DNA of 58,971 nt from Bacteroidota bacterium (GCA_013289475.1 JABCZW010000010.1:1-58971), one strand, 5' to 3'; positions 26,105 to 35,335 are shown, counted from the first letter of the stretch. Notes: a model not told the origin generated them from the sequence alone. A program made the numbers and translations.

Positions 26105-27733
26105 ATGAATAGAGGAAAAAGAGCCCTTATTCTTATTTTATTGTTTTGTCTGGTAAGTATATTCGCTTGCCGTAAAAGTACCCCTACCTGGGATACCCAA
26201 ATACTGGCACCCCTCGTTAAAACCTCTCTCTCTATCAACAACCTGGTTACCAATACCTCGGTAAAAGTAAACCCAGCTGATAGTTTTGTCACACTGGTTT
26301 ATAGCGATTCGCTTTATAGCCTGAATATGGATAGCCTGCTCAAAATACCGGATACTACACTAGTCAATCAAATTCCAAGTGCCCCTACTACAGTGCTTCC
26401 TGGAGGCGCGTTGCCACTTCCGGCACCTACCGGCCCAACTCAATATAAAACAGGCAGTGTAGAACTCACAAATGCAATTATTAAGTCAGGCTATGTTAAA
26501 GTAAGTGTCAGTAGCTACTTAACTCAACCAACTGACTATACCTACTCCGTCCCCAGCGCTACTTTAGGTGGAAACCCATTAAATGTGGTCGTAAAAGTTC
26601 CTGCAGGTAATGCCACTACTCCTGCTACTAAAGATACATTTTACGATTTAAGCGGTTACACAGTTGATTTTACTGGCCCTATGCATAACGGCAATAACCT
26701 TATAACAACAAGTATAAGTGGTATTGTTGATCCAAGTGGGGGAACACTTGTAATAAGTGCATTTAATCCGAACGGCGTAACTATAACAGCAACATTTTAT
26801 AATATAATACCTTATTACGGGCAAGGATATTTTGGTCAAATTACCAAATCAATTGGGCCTAGTCAGGCAAGTTTTCCTTTATTTAAAAATATATCTTCGG
26901 GTATATTAGATTTAAACGATGTAACTGTAAATTTCACTCTCGAAAATGGTTTCGGAGTTGATGCCAGGGCATTTATATCTCAACTTACCTCTATAAATTC
27001 TCGACCCGGAGGAACCAATTTTCCACTTACTGCCAGTATTATAAATAATGCCATTAATATTAACCGGGCAACCCAAACGTATAACCCGCTATCGCCCGTT
27101 ACACCTTCAATCAAAACATTCAATCTAACTCCAAATAATTCTGATATTTTAAAATGGGTTGATAATATGCCTACTTCTATTGGATATGGCATACAAATTA
27201 CTACCAACCCCCCGCCAATAGGAAATGAAGGATTTACCGATTTTGCTTTCTATGGACAAGGCATAAAAGCTTATTTTGATATATCTGTTCCGCTAAATAT
27301 TGCTGCCAATAACCTTACCCTGCAAGATACTACGCCGGTAAGTTTTGCCAATTCGAGCCAGGCGAAACAAATTAAAAGCGGAACATTCAGCATTTATGCA
27401 ACCAACATGTTCCCTTTCAGTGCCGGCCTGCAGATATATATATTAGATAACAATATGCATATAACAGATTCTTTATGTGCTTCTCCACAACTCATTTACG
27501 CAGCCGATACTAATTACAGGGGGATAGTAACAATTCCAAAAAACTCTCTTATTCCTATAACCTTAAATACTAATCAGGCCAATGCTTTATTCTCGGCAAA
27601 AAATATAATTATTAAAGCTGTATTTAATACAGGCTGCACTACTTGCATCGGTATAAAATACAGTAAAATATATAGTACTTACCAGTTAAATATTAAGCTT
27701 GTAGGCAACTTCGATTACCAGGTGAAAGGATAA
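26105..27733 (+). CDS. Lipoprotein of unknown function, module 1
   Basis: A 542-residue protein with a lipoprotein signal: hydrophobic LILILLFCLVSIFA followed by Cys22. The mature part is rich in Thr, Ser, Asn and Pro with beta-type periodicity, and I recognise no domain. It is a paralog of the protein at 41413-43041, which is also exactly 542 residues. Shared features are the start of the mature region (WDTQILAPLVKTSLSINNL versus WDPNIAVPLVYSSLSVKDL), a following FVTLVYSDSL-like strand, and the end KIYSTYQLNIK. The gene for a DUF5723-like outer-membrane protein begins 4 nt after it, as with the paralog. Probably an outer-membrane-anchored partner of that barrel. Confidence 0.8.
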   Translation: MNRGKRALILILLFCLVSIFACRKSTPTWDTQILAPLVKTSLSINNLVTNTSVKVNPADSFVTLVYSDSLYSLNMDSLLKIPDTTLVNQIPSAPTTVLPGGALPLPAPTGPTQYKTGSVELTNAIIKSGYVKVSVSSYLTQPTDYTYSVPSATLGGNPLNVVVKVPAGNATTPATKDTFYDLSGYTVDFTGPMHNGNNLITTSISGIVDPSGGTLVISAFNPNGVTITATFYNIIPYYGQGYFGQITKSIGPSQASFPLFKNISSGILDLNDVTVNFTLENGFGVDARAFISQLTSINSRPGGTNFPLTASIINNAININRATQTYNPLSPVTPSIKTFNLTPNNSDILKWVDNMPTSIGYGIQITTNPPPIGNEGFTDFAFYGQGIKAYFDISVPLNIAANNLTLQDTTPVSFANSSQAKQIKSGTFSIYATNMFPFSAGLQIYILDNNMHITDSLCASPQLIYAADTNYRGIVTIPKNSLIPITLNTNQANALFSAKNIIIKAVFNTGCTTCIGIKYSKIYSTYQLNIKLVGNFDYQVKG

Positions 27734-27737
27734 ATTT

Positions 27738-29009
27738 ATGTTTGAAGCTAGCGTGAAAAGAATATCATACATTTTACTGGTAATTGGCTCATTAGTATCT
27801 TCAAGTATCAATGCACAATGGAACGATGCCATGGTACAGGTACCTGCACAGAAAAATTTTGTGGGAGGCGTTTATGGCAGCGCCGATGCAAATTCCACCT
27901 GTATTACCAGTTCATTTGCTGTAAACATATTATTAGGTAATTATATAGGAGATAACCTGAAACAGCAGGTTGAATCAAATCTTGGCAAGTTTAACCGCAT
28001 CGGGTATAACCTTAATTATGGCATTTACGGGGTGTGGCATAACGACTCAATTCAAACAAGGGTATTTAATTTCTTTTTTGCAATCAGGCATAAATCATAT
28101 TTAAACACCGATTTTTCGCGAGATGTGTTTAACATGGCTTTTTATGGCAATGCCATGTATGCAGGCCAAACGGCTAAACTCGTGCCATTCTCACTTAACA
28201 TGTCAAGCTATCAGCAGGCAGAAATTGGAATGGTAGTTACAAATTTTGGAGGTAAAGGAGTATTTGGTATCGGCCTTTCATTTTTAACCGGGCAACAACT
28301 TTTAGCTATAAATGCACAAAACGCCACGCTTTATACCGACCCTACCGGGCAAAGCCTGCAGTTTAATACAAATACTGAAATGTTTCAAAGCGATACCGCT
28401 GCCAATAAAAGACCTGTGAACGGCTATGGTGCATCTATGGATCTCTATTTTAAAGCACCGCTTAAACTGGGTAAAAGAAACAGCACAATTTCGTTTAGCC
28501 TGACCGATGTTGGTTTTATGTTCTGGAACAATAAATCGTTATACTATCATAAAGACACCGCTTATCACTACGACGGGGTAAGCATTAACAATATAACCGA
28601 CCTGCAAAATGTTAGTTTCAATTCAACTTCAAAAGATAGTGTGCAGAACAAATATCTGCCCTTTGCAAAAAAATCGTTCTTCTACTCTATTCCTTCTACG
28701 CTAAGCATTAACAGCAATACCGACTTTGGCAAATATCATCTTGAACTTGGTTACTGGTATATGTTTAATGCGAATGCCGTGGGGTACTATTACGTACAGG
28801 GCGATAAATACCTTGCGAACAACTGGATGGCTGCAGCCCAACTTGGTTTTGGAGGATATGGAACTGTAAATGCAGAATTAATGCTTTCGAAGCAGACTGC
28901 CAAATCAACTTTCAAAGTAGCCCTTGACCATATACAGGGACTAATTTTACCTACCTACTTTGGCGGGGCAGGATTGTACCTGGAATATTTACACACTATT
29001 GGAAAATGA
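27738..29009 (+). CDS. DUF5723-like outer-membrane protein, module 1
   Basis: A 423-residue protein with a signal peptide ending SINAQ. The mature part consists of alternating amphipathic strands with aromatic ends, as in outer-membrane beta-barrels. ISFSLTDVGFMFWNNKSL aligns with FSASIVDLGFIHWNSAVS of the paralog at 43048-44460, and HYDGVSINNI with TYNGVNYNQFI. I recognise the family as DUF5723, common in Bacteroidetes and without assigned function. It is cotranscribed with the lipoprotein gene and ends just before a strong hairpin. Confidence 0.75.
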   Translation: MFEASVKRISYILLVIGSLVSSSINAQWNDAMVQVPAQKNFVGGVYGSADANSTCITSSFAVNILLGNYIGDNLKQQVESNLGKFNRIGYNLNYGIYGVWHNDSIQTRVFNFFFAIRHKSYLNTDFSRDVFNMAFYGNAMYAGQTAKLVPFSLNMSSYQQAEIGMVVTNFGGKGVFGIGLSFLTGQQLLAINAQNATLYTDPTGQSLQFNTNTEMFQSDTAANKRPVNGYGASMDLYFKAPLKLGKRNSTISFSLTDVGFMFWNNKSLYYHKDTAYHYDGVSINNITDLQNVSFNSTSKDSVQNKYLPFAKKSFFYSIPSTLSINSNTDFGKYHLELGYWYMFNANAVGYYYVQGDKYLANNWMAAAQLGFGGYGTVNAELMLSKQTAKSTFKVALDHIQGLILPTYFGGAGLYLEYLHTIGK

Positions 29010-29038
29010 TAGAAGTGGAACTTTTACAAATAAAAAAA

Positions 29039-29064
29039 GCCGTTTCAACGAAACGGCCTTTTTT
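29039..29064. terminator. Bidirectional hairpin terminator
   Basis: GCCGTTTC (29039-29046) and GAAACGGC (29050-29057) form a perfect 8-bp stem with a 3-nt loop. On the plus strand it is followed by six T; on the minus strand by a run of seven A's complement. It serves the converging DUF5723-like gene and the Lys-rich protein gene. Confidence 0.85.
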
Positions 29065-29080
29065 AATAAGTACAGACAAA

Positions 29081-29245
29081 TTATTTCTTGTCAGCAGCTT
29101 TCTTGTCAGCTTTCTTGTCAGCTTTCTTGTCAGCCTTCTTGGTTTCTTTTTTGTCTTCTTTCTTAGCTTCAGCTTTCTTTTCTTGAGCAAAAGCAACGGT
29201 TCCAAAAGCGAACAGAAGAGCAGCAACGATTGATAACTTTTTCAT
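29081..29245 (-). CDS. Small exported Lys/Ala/Asp-repeat protein (54 aa)
   Basis: A 54-residue protein below usual gene-finder limits. Residues 1-20 (MKKLSIVAALLFAFGTVAFA) form an excellent signal peptide with AFA|Q cleavage. The mature 34 residues are almost only Lys, Ala, Asp and Glu, ending in four KADKK-type repeats. This predicts a strongly basic, helical or disordered periplasmic peptide. Support for a real gene: an exact -7 box 32 nt upstream, TAA followed 17 nt later by a perfect hairpin with a T tract, and a signal peptide that appears in only this frame. Function unknown; binding of nucleic acid, LPS or another acidic surface is only a guess. Confidence 0.82.
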   Translation of the reverse strand: MKKLSIVAALLFAFGTVAFAQEKKAEAKKEDKKETKKADKKADKKADKKAADKK

Positions 29246-29268
29246 TTTGTAAATGTTTTTGTTGGTTT

Positions 29269-30222
29269 ATGTGGCGCAAAATTAAAAAAAAATTGAAACC
29301 CGACAACCTTTTACGTAAAATATTAGTAACTTGCTGTTTATCAGCAACTTTATGCTGCACATTAACAGCTCAAAGCTTTTTTTCGCCCGCCACAACTCTT
29401 AATAATAATCGCCTGGTACCCTTATTGGCAGCAGAAGGTAGCTTATATGCCGGTTCGATGGTAGGGCTTAATTTACTATGGTATAAAAATTATGCACACT
29501 CACCTTTTCATTTGTTTAACGATAATAAGGAATGGTTGCAAATGGATAAGCTGGGGCATGCACTTACAGCATATACTATCGGCCGCATTACCTCAGCTCT
29601 TTATCGCTGGAGCGGCATAGATCATTCCAGGTCTACCTATTATGGGTCGGCGCTGGCTATGGCATACCAAACCAATATTGAAATTTTCGATGGCTTTTCG
29701 AGCGCATGGGGCTTTTCAATCGGCGATATGATTGCCAATACTGCCGGGGCAAGTCTTTATGGTTTGCAGGAAGGAGGATGGGGAGAGCAGCGAGTGAGTA
29801 TGAAAATATCATTCCATCCAAGTATGTATGCCCAATACCGGCCCGATGAGCTTGGAACAAATGCTCTTGAGCGAAGTATTAAAGACTATAACGGGCAAAC
29901 TTATTGGGTAGCAATTGCTATTGCCTCCTTTCTACCCAAAGGCAATAAAGTACCACAATGGCTCTGCCTCGATTTTGGTTATGGTGCTGAGGGAATGGTA
30001 GGTGGCACAAAAAATCCGCCTATATATAATAGTAATGGAGATGAATTATTTTTTGACCGTTACCGACAATATTATTGTTCGCTCGATATTGACCTTACCC
30101 GTATACCAACTAATTCAGGCGCACTAAAAGCTGTGTTCGGAGCAGTATCATTTATTAAAGTTCCTATGCCAACAGTTGAATTCAGTCAAAAGAAATTCAA
30201 GTTCCACTTATTGTACTTTTAG
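29269..30222 (+). CDS. DUF2279-family exported/membrane protein
   Basis: About 317 residues. I start it at the ATG giving MWRKIKKKLK, since the TTG 39 nt upstream would overlap the opposing small gene. A basic N-terminus and hydrophobic LVTCCLSATLCCTLTAQ give a signal peptide. The motif WLQMDKLGHALTAYTIGR and YQTNIEIFDGFSSAWGFSIGD with DMIANTAGA are the hallmark of DUF2279 (YfiM-like), whose His and Asp residues could bind a metal or lipid. Function unknown. Its stop codon overlaps that of miaA on the other strand. Only 23 nt separate it from the Lys-rich gene, so the two promoters must overlap. Confidence 0.8.
   Translation: MWRKIKKKLKPDNLLRKILVTCCLSATLCCTLTAQSFFSPATTLNNNRLVPLLAAEGSLYAGSMVGLNLLWYKNYAHSPFHLFNDNKEWLQMDKLGHALTAYTIGRITSALYRWSGIDHSRSTYYGSALAMAYQTNIEIFDGFSSAWGFSIGDMIANTAGASLYGLQEGGWGEQRVSMKISFHPSMYAQYRPDELGTNALERSIKDYNGQTYWVAIAIASFLPKGNKVPQWLCLDFGYGAEGMVGGTKNPPIYNSNGDELFFDRYRQYYCSLDIDLTRIPTNSGALKAVFGAVSFIKVPMPTVEFSQKKFKFHLLYF
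29277..29284 (-). promoter_or_regulatory. -7 box for the Lys-rich protein gene
   Basis: TAATTTTG on the minus strand is an exact TAnnTTTG match, inside the first codons of the opposing DUF2279 gene. The leader would be about 27 nt. Confidence 0.6.
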
Positions 30223-31118
30223 GCTTTTGCAATATATTCCATTATTGCTGGTAGGTCATCCGGAGAAAACCACTTTATATCTGAATCTTTTTTAAACCAG
30301 GTAAGCTGCCTTTTGGCGTAGTGCCATGTATTGGTCTTTATATTCTGTACCGTTATATTCCAATCATTCTTTCCTACTATAAAATCAAACAGCTCGGTAT
30401 ATCCTACTGTTTTTAATGCGTTCAGTTTTCTATACTTATATAACTCCTTGCACTCCTCAAGCCATCCATTAACAAGCATTTCATCTACTCGTTTATTTAT
30501 TCTTTCTTTTAATTCTTCTTTTTCCAAGTCCAGTCCAATCTTAAGTGTTTTAAAACCCCGGTTCTTCGGTTCCTTTTTTCTGAACTGTGAATACGGTAAT
30601 CCTGTTTGGTGTATTACCTCAAGCGCCCTTATCAGCCTACGAGGGTTATTCTTATCTACCGTTTCATAATATGCAGGATCTTTTTCTTCTAATTCTTTTT
30701 GTATTACCTCAATGCCTTTATTTTTTAATACATCTTCGTACTTTACTCTTAACTCTGTGTTCCCGTCAGGCAGTTCATCAAATCCCTCGCAAAGGGCATT
30801 TACAAAAAGACCCGAACCTCCAACTAAAATAGCTTTATCATGGGTCTTGAAAAGTCCGCTTAAACAAACAAGTGCTTCTTTCTCATACTTACCTGCATTG
30901 TAATCATCCTGTATAGACAGATTATTTATAAAGTGATGTGAGACTTTTTGTAGCTCTTCCCCGGTAGGCTTGGCAGTACCAATTTCCATTTCGCGGTAAA
31001 ATTGGCGCGAATCGGCTGATAAAATTTCAGTATTAAACTGTGCTGCAAGTTTTAAGGAAACAGCAGTTTTCCCGACAGCAGTGGGTCCAACAATTGCTAT
31101 CAGTAATTTATTTAACAA
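30219..31118 (-). CDS. miaA: tRNA dimethylallyltransferase MiaA
   Basis: Adds a dimethylallyl group to A37 of tRNAs that read codons starting with U, which stabilises codon pairing. The P-loop is GPTAVGKT (11-18), followed by the MiaA signature LSADSRQFYREMEIGTAKP and later NPRRLIRALEV. Length 299 aa is typical. It follows the PRiA4_ORF3-like gene after 10 nt and is probably in its operon. The stop codons of miaA and DUF2279 overlap by 4 nt. Confidence 0.97.
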   Translation of the reverse strand: MLNKLLIAIVGPTAVGKTAVSLKLAAQFNTEILSADSRQFYREMEIGTAKPTGEELQKVSHHFINNLSIQDDYNAGKYEKEALVCLSGLFKTHDKAILVGGSGLFVNALCEGFDELPDGNTELRVKYEDVLKNKGIEVIQKELEEKDPAYYETVDKNNPRRLIRALEVIHQTGLPYSQFRKKEPKNRGFKTLKIGLDLEKEELKERINKRVDEMLVNGWLEECKELYKYRKLNALKTVGYTELFDFIVGKNDWNITVQNIKTNTWHYAKRQLTWFKKDSDIKWFSPDDLPAIMEYIAKA

Positions 31119-31128
31119 AACTTTTTGA

Positions 31129-31782
31129 TTAGATGTCTTCTTCTTCTACGCCACCCTCTTCTTCAAATCCTTCGCCACCCTCTTCTTCTTCCTCTACCAT
31201 TTCCGCACCTTCTCCCAATTCTTCAGCTTCTGTTTTGGTACGAAGCGCCATTGGGCCCTCTTCTCCTTCGCCCTCACCTTCGTGATATTGCTCTGTTACT
31301 TTATGTACATAATTATCATCTTCTTCCAAATGAACATCTTCATCGTCCTCAACTACATCGGTAGGTACGGTTGCTTTATATTGTGCAGGTGCATTACCAT
31401 GGCTTTTCGAAATGCGTGGATAATCAACAGGTGAATCAGGCAAAATCTTTGAAAGTTCTACGTGAAGGGTCCAGCATGCACCATCAGGGTCAAATTCATA
31501 CACAAATTTCTGGTGCGGATCATCAATAAGCGAAGCTATTTTAGTTTCATGCATCCATATTCCCTTCTGCAATGCCTTACGGCTGCGCAATATTCTTACT
31601 TCTTTTCCCTTGCGCCATGCATCATTGCTAACATAGAACGAAGCGCCGTGAGCATCATCAAAATTGATGGCTTTTTGTATAGTATTGTGCAAATCTTCAA
31701 AGTTCTGAGCCGATTTTATTTCAATATCGCGCCAAACGCTTTCATCGTCCTCAAAATATACTTTAAACCTATATACTGCCAT
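31129..31782 (-). CDS. PRiA4_ORF3-like (IS1096 passenger-type) domain protein with acidic tail
   Basis: A 217-residue cytoplasmic protein. Residues 1-~130 (YRFKVYFEDDESVWRDIEI, then FVYEFDPDGACWTLHVEL) fit the plasmid pRiA4b ORF-3 family, whose role is unknown despite its frequent naming after a transposon passenger gene. Residues ~140-217 are an extraordinarily acidic low-complexity tail of Glu, Asp and Gly. No transposase or terminal repeats occur nearby, so it looks like a resident gene. It shares a promoter with miaA. Confidence 0.8.
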   Translation of the reverse strand: MAVYRFKVYFEDDESVWRDIEIKSAQNFEDLHNTIQKAINFDDAHGASFYVSNDAWRKGKEVRILRSRKALQKGIWMHETKIASLIDDPHQKFVYEFDPDGACWTLHVELSKILPDSPVDYPRISKSHGNAPAQYKATVPTDVVEDDEDVHLEEDDNYVHKVTEQYHEGEGEGEEGPMALRTKTEAEELGEGAEMVEEEEEGGEGFEEEGGVEEEDI

Positions 31783-31800
31783 AGCTTATCTTTTGTAGAA

Positions 31801-31808
31801 CAAATATA
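31801..31808 (-). promoter_or_regulatory. -7 box for the PRiA4_ORF3-miaA operon
   Basis: TATATTTG on the minus strand is an exact TAnnTTTG match, 18 nt before the ATG. Confidence 0.6.
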
Positions 31809-31839
31809 TGAAATAGATTTTTTTCTCCAAACTCATTTT

Positions 31840-32739
31840 TTATTTTCTAGGGTGAAAACGTAAAATAGCATCTCTCAGGTATTCCCTGTTCAGGTGGGTA
31901 TAAATCTCGGTGGTGGTAATGCTTTCATGCCCAAGCATTTCCTGTACTGCACGCAAATCGGCTCCACCCTCTACCAAATGGGTAGCAAAGGAGTGACGGA
32001 ACGTATGCGGGCTTATTTTTTTGTGCAATCCGGCCTTTTCTTTTAGTTTTTGAATTATTAAAAAAGCCATTACCCTACTCATTTTATTCCCATTGCGGTT
32101 CAAAAACAAAATGTCCTCCGCTTCCTTTTTCACTGCAACATGACAACGTACTTCATTCATATATATGCGAATAAGCTTAGCTGTACTTTTACCCAATGGC
32201 ACAATGCGCTGCTTATTCCCTTTACCTATTACCCTAATATATTCTTCATCAAAAGATACATCTGAAATTTTCAAACCAACGAGTTCCGATACACGCAATC
32301 CGCAACAATACAAAGTTTCGAGCATAGCTTTATTTCTTTGCCCTTCAGGTTTGCTCAAATCGATCTCTTTTATAAGCATATCTATTTCTTCTATGCTTAA
32401 TACTTCAGGTAATTTCTTCGGCAGTTTAGGAAGTTCAAGTAGTTCTGCAGGGCTTTGCTGAATTACATCTTCCATTAACAGGTATTTATAAAATGCCCTG
32501 ATGCCCGATATAAGCCTGGCCTGGCTGCGCGGACCAATGGCCATTTCACCTATCCATGCCAAAAATTCCTGCAAATTATTAAGACTTACCTTTTCGGGTG
32601 TAATATTATACTGTTTATCTTCCAGGAATTTCCGGAATAAATCAATATCATGTTGATAGGCTTCAAGGGTATTTCCCGAAAGCGACTTTTCCAGCATCAA
32701 ATATGCCTTAAACCCATTTAAAGCCGACTTCCAGTCCAT
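31840..32739 (-). CDS. xerD: Tyrosine recombinase XerD
   Basis: Site-specific recombinase that with a partner resolves chromosome dimers at dif. Residues 1-~95 are the core-binding (SAM-like) domain; 110-299 the catalytic domain with R149, K173, H245, R248, H271 and the nucleophile Y280. Length 299 aa is exactly that of XerC/D proteins and there are no mobile-element signs around it, so a housekeeping role is likely. The choice of XerD over XerC is by general resemblance only. It follows the glycosyltransferase gene after 2 nt. Confidence 0.9.
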   Translation of the reverse strand: MDWKSALNGFKAYLMLEKSLSGNTLEAYQHDIDLFRKFLEDKQYNITPEKVSLNNLQEFLAWIGEMAIGPRSQARLISGIRAFYKYLLMEDVIQQSPAELLELPKLPKKLPEVLSIEEIDMLIKEIDLSKPEGQRNKAMLETLYCCGLRVSELVGLKISDVSFDEEYIRVIGKGNKQRIVPLGKSTAKLIRIYMNEVRCHVAVKKEAEDILFLNRNGNKMSRVMAFLIIQKLKEKAGLHKKISPHTFRHSFATHLVEGGADLRAVQEMLGHESITTTEIYTHLNREYLRDAILRFHPRK

Positions 32740-32741
32740 GC

Positions 32742-33770
32742 CTAATAGAAATCCTTCGGATCAAGTTCAGAGAAAAGCTTTTTCCCTTGCAAAAAATATT
32801 TTCGCACAATGCTTCTACGGTAAATAGCTGAAACTTCCGGGTTAGTAACCGATGCTTGCACTAATTTACGCTTCCGCCATGTTTTGCGGAAATGTTTATA
32901 AAAATGCCCATGCGCTTTGAGTATAGCCCAAAAATCTCCAAAATTGCCTTGCACAAGAAACCTTGCTGCTGCTAACCCATCAAGTACCATACGCTGAAAA
33001 ACAATTTGCTTTAAAGCCCGTGTAGGATGATTTTTACACAGTATAATAAGGTTATTGCGAAAGTTCAAGTATGTTTTAAACGGGTTCGATTTGGGCAGCA
33101 TTCCACCGCCATAGTGCAACACTTCGGCATTCGGGCAAAACATAATCTTGTAGCCCTTTAATTTCATCCTCCAACAAAGGTCAATCTCCTCCTGGTGCGA
33201 AAACAGGTCTTCATCAAAGCCGCCCATTTCATGAAAAACAGATGCCCTGATAAACAAGCATGCGCCTGTTGCCCAAAAAATCTCTTTCTCGTCATTATAC
33301 TGTCCTTCATCCTTTTCAATAGTATCGAAAATACGCCCGCGGCAAAAAGGGTAGCCATACACGTCAATATAACCGCCTGCAGCGCCTGCATATTCAAACT
33401 TCTGGGGTTCGAAGTATGATTTTATTTTGGGTTGAACAGCCATTACAGCTTTATCCCTCTCCATCATTTCTATAGGCGCTTTTATCCAGTCTGCCGTAAC
33501 CTCAACATCTGAATTTAGCAATACGTAGTATTCGGCTTTTATTTGACTGAGCGATAAATTATAGCCAACTGCAAATCCACCATTAAGCGGGTTTTGTATC
33601 AAATGCACTGCCGGGTAATTCTTCTTAAGAAACTCTATTGAATCGTCGGTAGAAGCATTATCGGCTACATAGATTTCGGCATTGCTACCCGTATGGGCAA
33701 CAACCAATGGAAGAAATTGCTCTAAAAAAGTCTTTCCATTCCAATTGAGTATTACCACCGCTACCTGCAT
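32742..33770 (-). CDS. Family 2 glycosyltransferase
   Basis: A GT-A glycosyltransferase of 342 residues. VVILNWNGKTFLEQFLP at the N-terminus and the DxD-like LLNSDVEV bind the sugar nucleotide; FSHQEEIDLCWRMKLKGY carries the ED/EEID acid motif of rhamnosyltransferase-like GT2 enzymes (WbbL type). It would add a sugar to a surface polysaccharide or lipid carrier. Acceptor unknown. Located between the GWxTD gene (15 nt upstream) and xerD, in one operon. Confidence 0.9.
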   Translation of the reverse strand: MQVAVVILNWNGKTFLEQFLPLVVAHTGSNAEIYVADNASTDDSIEFLKKNYPAVHLIQNPLNGGFAVGYNLSLSQIKAEYYVLLNSDVEVTADWIKAPIEMMERDKAVMAVQPKIKSYFEPQKFEYAGAAGGYIDVYGYPFCRGRIFDTIEKDEGQYNDEKEIFWATGACLFIRASVFHEMGGFDEDLFSHQEEIDLCWRMKLKGYKIMFCPNAEVLHYGGGMLPKSNPFKTYLNFRNNLIILCKNHPTRALKQIVFQRMVLDGLAAARFLVQGNFGDFWAILKAHGHFYKHFRKTWRKRKLVQASVTNPEVSAIYRRSIVRKYFLQGKKLFSELDPKDFY

Positions 33771-33785
33771 ACTGTTTTATATAAG

Positions 33786-35258
33786 TCAGCGGGGATTACT
33801 AAATTCATCAAGGGTATTTTCGCCCGATGGGTCTTCCACATTATTCTGATCAACATTATATGGCCCTATTGTCTGGGTATATAACTTAAGTTGCCATTGG
33901 CGGTCTTGTACCTCACCAATAGCAGTAGAGTGAAGTAATATAAAATCATTTGTAGCAAGCGATGGTTCATAAAAAATAAATTTCTTATCTACCTGGCCAT
34001 CTTTCATCTGGTAATATTCCCATATTTCATAAGGATATGTTGCCGGATTTATCTTCGATTGGTCTCGCTGGCTCGGAGCACCATATTGCAGGTAAACCCT
34101 ACCTCTGTCGGCCATATATCCCTTTTTGGTTAAGGTGCTGAATAATTTGTTCACAAACTTTACCTGTTTCAAATAATCAATCCAGCCTTGCTGAGGGTCA
34201 GAGGGGAAATGCATGGCCCAGAAATTATAAAAGAACCGGCGTAAAAGATTAGTATCAGCATGCAGATTTATATCATCAATAAAGCTCCTGTCTTCTGTAT
34301 TTGCAATTGGGTAAAGACACTTCACATCTTCGCGCAGAGAATCATTTTTTGTACTGATATAAGCAGCAAAAGTTCCTTTAATATCAATTTTATCTAAGTT
34401 TTTAGAAGCAGTTACCGAAATGGGGTTATACCTGTAGAAGCCATATCCACGCTCAGTAATAGTTTTATTGCTCTTATCAACCACGGCCACAACCAGGTTG
34501 TATTTTCCGGTTGGTAACTTTTCAATATTAAATGTGCCTAAAATGGGTATAACTGTATCGGCTTTATATACCGAAAGGCTGCTATATTCAGTTATAGGGT
34601 TATGAGTTTCGGCCGATTCAAGAAAATATTTAATTACGAATTTCGAATCGGAAAATGTTTTTATGGTATTATATATTTCAATATAAAAATTCAATTCCTT
34701 CAGGCTTTGAGGATAAAAACTGTATACATACGGAACCATATCGTATCCGCTTTTTGTATATGCCTTAGGGTGCTGAGAAGGGCTGTATGACATTATCAAC
34801 TCGGCATCTGATATAGCCAGACTGTCGGCAGAATAACCAATTTCCACTTTGCCCTTTACCGAAACTGCTTTTGAGGTAGGGTTATTTTTATCCTCTATTT
34901 TCACCTGAATATCATATTCTCCCTTAGGTAACCAATATCGTTGCACAGCGCTAAAGTCAGGCTTCTTACTTATATCAATTGCCGGCTGACTCAGCAAGTT
35001 ATATACATCTGATAGCTTAACACTGTCTTTCTGGCTAAACTTTATTGAAATTTGTATCTTACTCTGGTATTGGCTACTATCATTTTTAATATACTTTACT
35101 GTATTGCCACTGATAGTAAAATACGTTTCAAAATAGCTTGACCCTGATGGGGTGTTATACGAAGCATAACTGAAGTATGCTTCAGGCCCCTTGGCTTGGC
35201 TGTACCCTTTTAAAAAGGGCAGCAATAATGCAATGGCTATGTATATTTTAAGGCGCAT
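33786..35258 (-). CDS. GWxTD domain-containing exported protein
   Basis: A 490-residue protein with a signal peptide (residues 1-20, ending GYSQA). The C-terminal region from ~330 holds the GWxTD-type signature: FWAMHFPSDPQQGWIDYLKQ, then KKGYMADRGRVYLQYGAPSQ and YEIWEYY. Here the name-giving GWxTD reads GYMAD, a divergent version. GWxTD proteins are common in Bacteroidetes and related phyla and have no defined role. The upstream part is beta-rich. First gene of an operon with a glycosyltransferase and xerD. Confidence 0.88.
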   Translation of the reverse strand: MRLKIYIAIALLLPFLKGYSQAKGPEAYFSYASYNTPSGSSYFETYFTISGNTVKYIKNDSSQYQSKIQISIKFSQKDSVKLSDVYNLLSQPAIDISKKPDFSAVQRYWLPKGEYDIQVKIEDKNNPTSKAVSVKGKVEIGYSADSLAISDAELIMSYSPSQHPKAYTKSGYDMVPYVYSFYPQSLKELNFYIEIYNTIKTFSDSKFVIKYFLESAETHNPITEYSSLSVYKADTVIPILGTFNIEKLPTGKYNLVVAVVDKSNKTITERGYGFYRYNPISVTASKNLDKIDIKGTFAAYISTKNDSLREDVKCLYPIANTEDRSFIDDINLHADTNLLRRFFYNFWAMHFPSDPQQGWIDYLKQVKFVNKLFSTLTKKGYMADRGRVYLQYGAPSQRDQSKINPATYPYEIWEYYQMKDGQVDKKFIFYEPSLATNDFILLHSTAIGEVQDRQWQLKLYTQTIGPYNVDQNNVEDPSGENTLDEFSNPR

Positions 35259-35271
35259 ACTATTTCTCTTA

Positions 35272-35279
35272 CAAAGTTA
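35272..35279 (-). promoter_or_regulatory. -7 box for the GWxTD operon
   Basis: TAACTTTG on the minus strand is an exact TAnnTTTG match, 13 nt before the ATG, so the leader is very short. Confidence 0.55.
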
Positions 35280-35327
35280 TGAAAAACAATGACGATGTTG
35301 ATATTTATGCCATATATACATAATTCA

Positions 35328-35335
35328 TAATTTTG
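35328..35335 (+). promoter_or_regulatory. -7 box for the SDR gene at 35352
   Basis: TAATTTTG is an exact TAnnTTTG match, 16 nt before the chosen ATG. Confidence 0.6.

Noticed and set aside
28996..29226. 76-residue minus-strand Arg/Leu/Lys-rich open frame
   Set aside because: It is the shifted frame of the Lys-rich peptide gene at 29081-29245 and runs through its terminator.
31129..32739. Mobile element suggested by an IS1096-passenger-type protein next to a tyrosine recombinase
   Set aside because: No terminal repeats, transposase or attachment site; the recombinase has the size and motifs of housekeeping XerD.
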